Shown here: positions 56,760-64,000 of the stretch, in pieces | Layout of the letters: each line of letters opens with the position of its first letter | How positions within the stretch are numbered: position 1 is the first letter of the stretch | NCBI GenBank assembly: GCA_023548195.1 | Contig: JAJHZJ010000399.1 | Location: 9,580,600 to 9,644,599, forward strand | Direction of reading: 5' to 3' | Source: Bettongia penicillata ogilbyi | Taxonomy: Eukaryota; Chordata; Mammalia; Diprotodontia; Potoroidae | Length of the DNA: 64,000 nt | Program-made: the position numbers and the translations under genes | The notes under the pieces: generated by a model | What the model was told of the DNA's origin: nothing | The model's input: the letters and a program-made list of their open reading frames with translations, nothing else | The model's database searches: none

Positions 56760-56910
56760 TTTGAGAAGAGAGGAAGAAAATTAGGAAGCAAGAGAGGGAG
56801 AAAAAAGAAGGAAGGGAAGAAGAAAAGGAGAGAAAATTAGGAAAAGGGGGAGAAAGGAAGGGAAGGAGGAAAGAAGAAAGGAAGGATGAAGGGAGGATGG
56901 AAGGAAGGCA
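56760..56910. repeat. 150-bp purine tract (GAAG/GGAA)
   Basis: Nearly pure A/G on the plus strand, with GGAAGGAAGG words at its end. It precedes a SINE lacking a clear head. Confidence 0.93.
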
Positions 56911-56929
56911 GAACTGTTATCCACAACTG

Positions 56930-57090
56930 TATACACTATATAACCATAGGCAAGTCTTAACCTCTCAGAGACTTTGGTTCTTTTTCTGTAAAGTGAAAAT
57001 AATAGTATCTAATTCAAGAGAATGTTGTGAGCATTTAATACATACAGAATGCTTTGGAAACTTTTAAAGTGTTAAATAAATGCCAACAAC
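56930..57090 (+). repeat. CORE-SINE (MON1-type) 3' part
   Basis: AACCATAGGCAAGTCTTAAC, GGTTCTTTTTCTGTAAAGTG, AAAATAATAGTATCTAATTC and GTGTTAAATAAATGCCAACA. Confidence 0.75.
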
Positions 57091-57214
57091 AATAATTATT
57101 ATTATCTTTACTTGGTACAACAGACAACTGGCTAAGACTCTAAGCAGCAGATCAGTTAGTTGCTAATGTAACATATTTAAGATTACATAAAAATTATGAA
57201 GAATAATAAGATCA

Positions 57215-57400
57215 GGAATCTAGAGCTGGAAAGGACATCAAAGGCCATCTAGTTTTTTTTTTTTTTTTTTTACAAATGATGAAACCAAGATACATAGAGG
57301 TTAATGACTTGTCCAAGGAGTCATAAGTAGGAGAGCTCAGAAGTGAATTCAGGTCCCATGACTCTAAGTTCAGTGCTTTTTCCAGTGCCCCATACTGATT
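57215..57400 (-). repeat. MIR3-type SINE
   Basis: CTAGAGCTGGAAAGGACATC, AAAGGCCATCTAG, a T-run, GATGAAACCAAGATACATAG, AATGACTTGTCCAAGGAGTC and TCCAGTGCCCCATACTG. Confidence 0.8.
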
Positions 57401-58840
57401 TATCTGTGGGAGTTTGGGGATAACTTCTATTTTGAATCTCCTTCTCAATCAATAGATTAATTAGTAAATGAATTTTTGAGCCCATGCTAGTAAGACCAAA
57501 TGTACATGTAGATTTGAAGCTTGTGGAAGAAAGTGGGTGTGTACTCTTGTGATCTACAAATCTCACATATCATAGAATATAGCCACCAAGTAGCTTATGA
57601 GTCCTCGACAAATGCTAATGCCCTGCATGGATAGAATCCTGTCTTTTACAGACAAGCCCATGATTAGGAATGATTTTACAGTTTAAGAGAATGAAGAGAA
57701 ACCCTTTGTAAGAAATGGCAGATCATCTTTAAAAGGAATACTCATCATGGTACTCTGATACTTTGATTTGAATACTGTTTATTTCTTTTAAAAAGCAAAC
57801 TTATCTCTTGGACTGGCTGTAATTATAAATAGTTTATCCTTTTCCTCTCCATTGTAAAAGTAATGAAGGAATATAAAAGTTAGAATTGCAACTAGGGGTT
57901 CTTTGAGGAAAGAAGGTTGGAAAGGGCAAGGAGGATGGGAAGTGAGAGTGAGGGAGCTGGGGTACTAGAGTCCCACAGTAAATAAGAGGAGGGATGGCAG
58001 GGTAGAGTAAAATCCAACAGTGGTTGAGGTTGTGCTGGAGAAAAACAGCCCTTACATAGGCATGGTCAGGAAGGCAAGTCCCCAGGAAAGAAGCATTTGA
58101 ATTAGGGTGGGGTAAGGGAACAATGTCACGATACTTGAAGTAGACTCATGGAAGACGAAAGTGAAACGTGGGAACAGTGATCTCCAAGAAGTACCAAGTC
58201 AGCTGATTTTCCTTGCAAGAGAATATATCCTCCTGGATATTAGAATCTTGAGTCAAAATCCTACTGGCCTCATCCTAGTTACACCTCTGGCAAAAGTGTA
58301 CAAATTCATGCAAGAAAATATGGTTGATTGCTAATTTTACTACTTGTGTAGCTCCTTGTGGAGGATGGGAAAAATGGTCGTGTGTACTTATATTTTTGGG
58401 ATTCCTATTTGTGAGATTCAACTAAATGCTTTATGTAACCTGTGAAATTGTTTGTTTAGGAATGGATTCCAGTTTTTCAGGTATCTGCTGTTTGAGAAGA
58501 AGAGCTCCCAATGGAAAAAATGTCTAATGGGTAACATGTTCAGGACTTAAATGACTGAAAGAAAGGAACATTATTTCCCTTTTGCTTTTTGTTGCAACTC
58601 ATTATGTTAGGTATTTCATCTTCAGGATATGTTTATTTTGCTTATTTCCCCTGAGACAGTAAGCAGGTTAAAGATATAGGTCTAGACCTGTAAGTATGTT
58701 AATAGTTATTAAATCCTAGTAAATCTTAAATGGAATTTCAGAATGACCATTATATTATATTAAGGGACTAGTTATAATTATATGTAAGTAATATAATAAA
58801 GTTATAGTGCTGGTGGGGTGTGGTTACAGGGTAGACATAC
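57401..58840. other. PALLD intron, nothing recognised
   Basis: Unique sequence; no exon-like segment beyond the one ending at 58841. Confidence 0.5.
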
Positions 58841-58946
58841 CTGCTGAACAGGAACAGAGATTGGCTGAATTACGGCTGTAGTCACTCCAGTCTTTGGGGA
58901 AGATGATCCTATTGTTAAGGAAACCGAGGTTGTTTTCTTTTGGGCT
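58841..58946 (-). CDS. PALLD: PALLD coding exon: Thr/Ser/Val-rich linker
   Basis: Exon of 106 nt: one base completing the split Gln codon, then 35 codons reading AQKKTTSVSLTIGSSSPKTG and on through VTTAVIQPISVPVQQ. The acceptor is CATATTTCCAG and the donor CAG|GTATGT. The exon ends in phase 0. The text matches the palladin linker that precedes the first Ig domain of the long isoform as I recall it, nearly residue for residue, with a conservative Leu to Ile change near the end. No folded domain is apparent; it is low in aromatic residues and probably disordered. Confidence 0.93.
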
Positions 58947-59489
58947 CTGGAAATATGGGAAAACAAACCGTCAGTGATAAATTCTGCAAGGATTCATTGC
59001 ATCAAAATGTGTTTTTTTCCTAACTTATCTTTGTGGGTGATATGGTAGGATGAGCTTAAATTTCAGTTTACATATTGAAAATAAAATGTGCCTTGGCAAT
59101 GGAAGTCTGTCAGTCAAATTTTAATAATTTAATAACATTTAATAATAAAATAATTTAATAAAATTCAATGAAATTTTAATCAAACTTTAATTCTTTGTAT
59201 AAGGTTTGAATGGATTATTGTAGACTTTTAGCACAAGAGACACAGTAGAGAGAAGTAGGATACAGACAACTCAGCCATTCTCAAATGAAGTTATTTGATT
59301 TACAAATGCTAAAGGATAAGGAAATACCTGGCAGAATTCCAATCTCCATCACTGAGCAAATGTTTAGAATCATTAAGTTTGGATCTCAAAGTTTTGGTTT
59401 GTTCTTTTAAATCTTCCAACAGTTGGTCATTGTTCCAATTGTTAATTTTGTGAAAATGACAATATTTTGGAATCCTTTTTTCCTCATAA
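58947..59489. other. PALLD intron, nothing recognised
   Basis: Includes an AATAATTTAATAA-rich patch at 59120-59175. Confidence 0.5.
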
Positions 59490-59740
59490 AAGAATAACTC
59501 ATACTTATAAAGTATTTTAAAATTTTTATAACACTTTATGTGTTATTTTACTTAAGCATCACAAGTACCTAGTGAGGTAAGCACTTGAGGTATATTATTC
59601 TAATTTGACAGATGAAAAAATTGAAACTCAGAGTTGTTAAATGACCTGCCAAATATCACACTGATAGGAAATACCTAAGACAGGATTTGAAGGCTGGTCT
59701 TCCTGTCTCTAGGTCCAGCACTTTATATCATATTGCTCCT
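59490..59740 (-). repeat. CORE-SINE (MIR/MON1-type)
   Basis: CATACTTATAAAGTATTTTA, GCATCACAAGTACCTAGTGA, GACAGATGAAAAAATTGAAA, GGATTTGAAGGCTGGTCTTC and TCTAGGTCCAGCACTTTATA: reverse tail, core and head. Confidence 0.82.
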
Positions 59741-61262
59741 CTTTATTAAAGCTAGGAAATGGAGACATTGTTTCTTCATTGATACCATCAAGGTTTTATT
59801 TGAACAAACTCTGGATAATGCAATGCTTTTTATGCAGATGTTATGGCTTCCTTCTTCCTTCTCTCACCTCCCTAAATAAGACAGCTAGAGACTATGAAAG
59901 CAATCTATATCTATTTATATGGTACTGTCTTTGAAATGGTTTTAATGGATGATATACTTGACTCCTTTAAAAATAAACTATTACCTCTTACCTTCTTGAA
60001 AACTTACTTCAGGTTCAATGAATATTTTTTTATCTACAGTATATCTATTAATCAAGAAGCATTAATTGAAGAATAAAAGGTCAAGGATACCAAGGGAATC
60101 AATAAAACAAAACAAGCATGTGAAGGAAGGTGGCCTAGCAGTACCAGACCTCTTACTGAATTATAAAGTAATAATCTTCAAAACAATCTGATACTGGCTA
60201 AGAAACAGAGTGGTAGATCAATGGAATAGATTAGGTATATAATACATAGTAGTAAATGACATAGTAATTTAGTGTTTGATACATGAAAACATTGAAACTT
60301 TTTGCGTAAGAACTTTCTGACAAAAATTATTGGGAAAACTGGAAAGCCCTTTGGAAGAAACTGGGCATAGACCAACATCTCACACCATATATCAACATAA
60401 GGTCAAAATGGGTACATGATTTAGACATAAAGGGTAATAGCTTAAGCCAATGAGGGAGCATGGCATAATTTATTCTGTCAAATCTATAAGTAAGGGAAGA
60501 ATTTATGACCCAACAAGAGAGAGAGAACATTACAGGATGTAAAATGCATAATTTTGATTATATTAAATCAAAAAAGTTTTAGCGCAAACAAGAACAATGC
60601 AGCCAAGATGAGGCAAAGCAGAAAACTAGGGAATTTTTAAATAGTAAGTTTCTCTGATCAAGGTCTCACTTCTAAAGTGTACAAAGAATTGAGTCAAATT
60701 TGTAAGAATATGAATCATTCCCCAATTGATAAATGGTCAAAGGAAATGGTCAGTTTTTAGAAGAAGAAATCAAAAGTACCTGCAGTCAAAAGAGAAAATA
60801 CTCTAAATCACTATTTATTAGAGATATGCTATCCCATTCCTATCAGATTGGCTAATACGATAGAAAAGAAAAGCAAGGGAATGTGGAAAAATTGGGACAA
60901 TAATGCACCATTGGCAGAACTGTAAACTGATCCAATCATTCTGGGGGCAAATATCACTACTAGGTTTGTACCTCAAAGACCTCAAAGAAAAGTGAAAAGG
61001 ACCAATTTGTTCAAAAATATTTATTAGCAGTTCTTTTTGTGGTGGCTAAGAATGGGAAATTGAGGAGCCAACCATTAACTGGGGAAATGGCTGAACAAGT
61101 TGTGGTATATGATTATGATGGAATACTATTGTACTATAAGAAGTGGTAAGCAGGATGCTCTCAGAAAAACCTGGAAAGACTTACATGAACTGATGCAAAG
61201 TAAAGTGAGCAGAACCAGGATACAGTAAAAGCAATACTGTACAATGACTGATTGTGAATGAG

Positions 61263-62064
61263 TGTAATTGTTAATGTAAGGCTCATGGTGGTGGTGGTAA
61301 GAGAGTTAAAGAGCTCTCTCATCCATTAATAGGCCTCAAATACCTTTTGTTAATTTCTAGAGAGGCACTGGGTCATGAGGGATCGTGCCCTCTGGCTCTG
61401 AAAAGAGTATATTTACTCTGTGATGAGGTTTTACTTTGGGGATTAATTTTTGGAAGAAGGTTTATGGGCCAGATGAGACTTTGAGCAGCCATGTTAAGAA
61501 GCCCCCTGGCTTTGAAAACCCAGATGTTGGTGCTTCTCTCTCTGGTAATGATGTATGTATTGCCTTGGAGAAGCTAGGTGGTGCAGTGGATAGAGCACCA
61601 CTTCAGGAGTCAGGAGGACCTGAGTTCAAATCTCACCTTAGACACTCACTAGCTGTGTGACCTTGGACAAGTCACTTAACCCCAATTGCCTCATCCTGGG
61701 TCATCTCTAGTCATCCTGATGAATATCTTGTCACTGGATTCAGATGGCTCTGGAGGAGAAGTGAGGCTGGTGACCTGCACAGCCCTCCCTCACTCAAAAA
61801 AACAAAGTCAAGTGCAAATCATGTCATCATTTCTCTGATGGCATGGTCTTCTTTGGCAATGAAGGATGAACACAGACAGATGTATTGCCTATGGTCAGAG
61901 AGTTGGAAGCTTTGTCTGTGGGTCCTTCTTGTATTTTCTCTGTTGGCATATGTATTTGATTAAAGTGATGGCTGACCCTCAAAAGTTGCTTTCTTTTTAG
62001 AAAAGCATATCTAAGAACTTGTACAGTAGGCCCTCCTGTGTATTCTGGGGTTGTTGCTGTTACA
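61263..62064 (+). mobile_element. solo LTR, copy 2, carrying a SINE1
   Basis: Starts TGTAATTGTTAATG and ends TTGCTGTTACA. Flanks are ATGAG (61258-61262) and ATGAC (62065-62069), a 5-bp target duplication with one change. Shares TTTTACTTTG, TCTCTCTGGTAATGATGTAT, TTGATTAAAGTGATGGCTGA and GTAGGCCCTCCTGTGTATTC with the LTR at 1505-1959. Without the nested SINE it is about 477 bp. No viral genes are attached. Confidence 0.85.
61566..61879 (+). repeat. SINE1-type marsupial SINE with target-site duplication
   Basis: GCTAGGTGGTGCAGTGGATA, GAGTCAGGAGGACCTGAGTT, TGTGTGACCTTGGACAAGTC, CAGATGGCTCTGGAGGAGAA, GATGGCATGGTCTTCTTTGG and CAATGAAGGATGAACACA. It is flanked on both sides by ATGTATTGCCT (61555-61565 and 61880-61890). 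Confidence 0.96.
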
Positions 62065-62780
62065 ATGACTAGCTACTCTCAGCAGTACAATGATCCAAGA
62101 CAATTCCAAAGAACTTAAGATGAAAAATACTATCTGCCTCCAGAGAAACAACTGAGGGAACCTGAGTGCAGATGGAAACAACTCAGTTTAAAAACTTTCT
62201 TTATTTTTCTTGGTTTTTTTTTCTGTGTATCTATTTTCTTTTGCAACACAGCTAATATGGAAATATTTTTGGCATGATACACATGTATAATCTACAACTA
62301 ATTTCTTGCTGTCTCAAGGAAGGGGGAGGAAAGGAAGAGAGAAGATTTGGAATTCAAAATTTAAAAAAGTGAAAGTTACAAATTGTTTTTACATGTAATT
62401 TGAAAAAATATATAAAAATTTCATATGAAAGAAGCATTCATTAAGTTATATGTTTGCATATATACATACATATGATATATAAATATGTATAAAATAAATA
62501 TGAAAAAAGTATAGTTCTTGAAGGGTAGAGGACACTGTAAGCTGGAGGCATTAAAAGGCTTCACAAACAGGGTTTTAAAGGACACAAGAGGTTCTAAAAG
62601 GCAGATTCCATCCCATTTCCTCCAACAGATCTGACCTCTGTCATCCCTACTCTATCACTTAATTTTCAATCTGTCCCTGTTCATTGATTGACATTTTTCA
62701 TTCCAGAGATTATCCCCATATTATTAAGGGAATTAATAATGGTGGGGGTGGGAATGCTATAGTGGGGAGGAGGTACTTAC

Positions 62781-62847
62781 TGTGGCATATCTCCAGTTTT
62801 TGATTTGAAAGCTAAACTTTCACTATCAGAATCAGATGAACTGGCTC
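62781..62847 (-). CDS. PALLD: PALLD coding exon: Ser/Asp-rich linker
   Basis: First PALLD exon in the window in transcription order, 67 nt. It encodes about 22 residues, ASSSDSDSESLAFKSKTGDM followed by P and a split Q codon. The acceptor is a T-rich tract ending TTCTTCCAG and the donor is GTAAGTACC, close to consensus. It takes one base from the previous exon (outside the window) and passes two bases (CA) to the next, where A completes CAA. The acidic serine run is a plausible casein-kinase-type target, which is only inference. The segment belongs to the disordered linker ahead of the first Ig domain of the long isoform. A SINE lies just upstream of the acceptor, from about 62880. Confidence 0.88.
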
Positions 62848-62879
62848 CTGGAAGAAAAAAAATTTTAAATGCATCTTAA

Positions 62880-63157
62880 TAATAATGATAATAAACAGTA
62901 GCATTTATACAGTGTTTTAAGGTTTAGAAAGGAATTTACAAGGAACTTATCTGAACTTCACAACAACCTTGGGAGATAAATACTATTATTATCCCCATTT
63001 TACAGATGAAAAATCTGAGGTTGAGAAAAATTAAATAACTTGACTAAGTTAAGTCACTCTTGCTTACACAGCTAAGTGTCTGGGATCGAATTCAAACTCA
63101 GGTCTTTCTGATAATGAAGTTCAGCACTTCATCCACTATACTACCTAGTTGCCTCTA
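62880..63157 (-). repeat. CORE-SINE (MIR/MON1-type)
   Basis: TTATACAGTGTTTTAAGGTT, CAACAACCTTGGGAGATAAA, CCCATTTTACAGATGAAAAA, AACTCAGGTCTTTCTGATAA and ACTACCTAGTTGCC: a near-complete reverse copy. It ends about 30 bp from the acceptor of the 62781-62847 exon. Confidence 0.9.
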
Positions 63158-63383
63158 TATTTTAATGGCTTTTTTTTCTTTCAGGAGTGTCCATTACATT
63201 GATGCTGAACTACTAGGTTTAAAATATCATTTTGGCTTGCTTATACAGTAAGAGATAGGGTGTTTCAGATTGCTCAGAGTTGAAGAGTTCTTTTAGAAAA
63301 AAATTCACATATAAAGCTTGTTTCACCAGCTTGGAAATGATAAAGAGCAAGGATATTAGGGTTTGGATGTGTAATTCCCTTTT

Positions 63384-64000
63384 TTTAAAAAATTAATTAA
63401 TTAATTAATTTAACTTTTTACATTCATTTTCACAAAATTTTGGGTTCCAAATTTTCTCCCCTTTTTTCCCCTCCCCCACCCCAATACACCAAGCATTCTA
63501 ATTTTCCCTATCACCAATCTGCCCTCTCTTCTATCATCCCTCCCTTCTCTTGTCCCCATCTTCTCTTTTGTCCTGTAGGGCCAGTTGACTTTCTATTCCC
63601 CATTAACTGTATTTCTTATTTCCTAGTAGCAAGAACAATACTCAACAGTTGTTCCTAAAACTTTGAGTTCCAACTTCTCCCCATCCCTCCTATCCCACCC
63701 ATTCCCTTTGGGAAGGCAGGCAATTCAATATAGGCCATATCTGTGTAGTTTTGCAAATGACTTGGATAACAGTCGTGTTGTATAAGACTAACTGTATTTC
63801 CCTCCATCCTATTCTGCCCCCCATTGCTTCTATTCTCTCTTTTGATCCTGTCCCTCCCCAAGAGTGTTGACCTCAAATTGCTCCCTTCTTCCATTGCCCT
63901 CCCTTCCATCATCCCTCCCTCCCTGCTTATCTCCTTCTTCCCCATTTTTCTGTACTGTAAGATAGGTTTTCATACCAAAATGAGTGTGCATTTTACTCCT
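63384..64000 (-). mobile_element. HAL1 3' end, second copy, running off the window
   Basis: The reverse complement matches the 3' UTR of the HAL1 at 38540-39138 almost throughout, for example AAAACCTATCTTACA, CACTCTTGGGGAGGGACAGG, ATTGAATTGCCTGCCTTCCC and AAAATTTTGTGAAAATGAAT. It begins with an AATT-repeat tail (63390-63412). The rest lies beyond 64000. Confidence 0.93.

Larger units (their letters stand above)
60080..62400 (+). mobile_element. 5'-truncated L1 (ORF2 C-terminus and 3' UTR), interrupted by an LTR
   Basis: Forward L1 ORF2 text with stops: AACCTGGAAAGACTTACATG, GAACTGATGCAAAGTAAAGT, TTAACTGGGGAAATGGCTGA and TGATGGAATACTATTGTACT. It reads through ACAATGACTGATTGTGAATG to 61262, then resumes at 62065 with ACTAGCTACTCTCAGCAGTA and runs to a 3' UTR (GGGGGAGGAAAGGAAGAGAG) and A/T-rich end. 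The gap is filled exactly by the LTR at 61263-62064. Confidence 0.9.
18228..62847 (-). other. PALLD: PALLD (palladin) gene, internal part, seven coding exons
   Basis: Palladin is a cytoskeletal scaffold that bundles actin and binds alpha-actinin, Ena/VASP proteins, profilin and SH3 proteins at stress fibres, focal adhesions and Z-discs. Seven minus-strand segments, each with AG before and GT after, splice into one open frame. Junction phases match at all six joins (2/1, 0, 0, 1/2, 1/2, 1/2). The product reads in the palladin order: Ser/Asp linker, KAQKKTTSVS-type linker, SPTSYLCR segment, I-set Ig domain, then a Pro-rich segment ending in PPPLLAKPKL. Introns are about 3834, 2941, 2882, 908, 29481 and 3697 bp. 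The start, the first exons and the C-terminal Ig domains lie outside the window. Myopalladin and myotilin are the relatives to exclude; the linker wording fits palladin as I remember it, including the ELQN..ASEGQ Ig start. Confidence 0.93.

Overview
The window reads as intronic and exonic DNA from a marsupial nuclear genome, most likely an opossum-type species. The base composition is AT-rich and CpG-poor. The dominant repeats are families I know from marsupials: MAR1/MIR-type CORE-SINEs, an SINE1-type SINE ending in an RTE-derived 3' segment, marsupial L1, a full-length HAL1 (half-L1), old L2 and CR1/L3 LINEs, and hAT fragments. The species call is an inference from repeat content and cannot be confirmed without a search. 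No bacterial-style operons, CRISPR arrays, tRNAs or rRNAs are visible.

The host gene is palladin (PALLD), an actin-bundling immunoglobulin-domain scaffold protein, on the minus strand. I reconstruct seven consecutive coding exons. In transcription order they are 62847-62781, 58946-58841, 55899-55825, 52942-52801, 51892-51869 (a 24-nt microexon), 22387-22268 and 18570-18228. Each has AG/GT borders and every junction keeps the reading frame, giving 877 nt without a stop. They encode a Ser/Asp-rich linker, a linker leading into an I-set Ig domain, the Ig domain split over three exons, and a Pro-rich segment ending in LLAKPKL. The 5' exons lie beyond 64000. The 3' exons (second Pro-rich region and C-terminal Ig domains) lie beyond position 1, so 18227-1 is intron except for one unproven candidate exon at 6188-6124. 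The largest contained intron, 22388-51868, is about 29.5 kb.

Layout: 1-18227 is 3'-side intron with an LTR (1505-1959), a direct repeat (1-195 and 2129-2325), an L1 cut off inside its endonuclease domain (6510-9466), a CTTC microsatellite and scattered SINEs. 18228-22387 carries two exons. 22388-51868 is the large intron with long L2 segments on both strands, MAR1 SINEs, two 5'-truncated L1s with target-site duplications, a complete HAL1 (about 36007-39138) with an internal 254-bp tandem duplication, a CR1/L3 fragment and one arm of a 58-bp perfect inverted repeat (the other arm is also here). 51869-62847 carries five exons, two hAT fragments, and an L1 containing an LTR that itself contains an SINE1 (60080-62400). 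62848-64000 holds a SINE and the 3' end of a second HAL1 in inverted orientation. I found no clear undescribed biological system. The best leads are the candidate poison exon, the non-aromatic residue at an expected Ena/VASP-binding motif, the inverted repeat and the HAL1 internal duplication.
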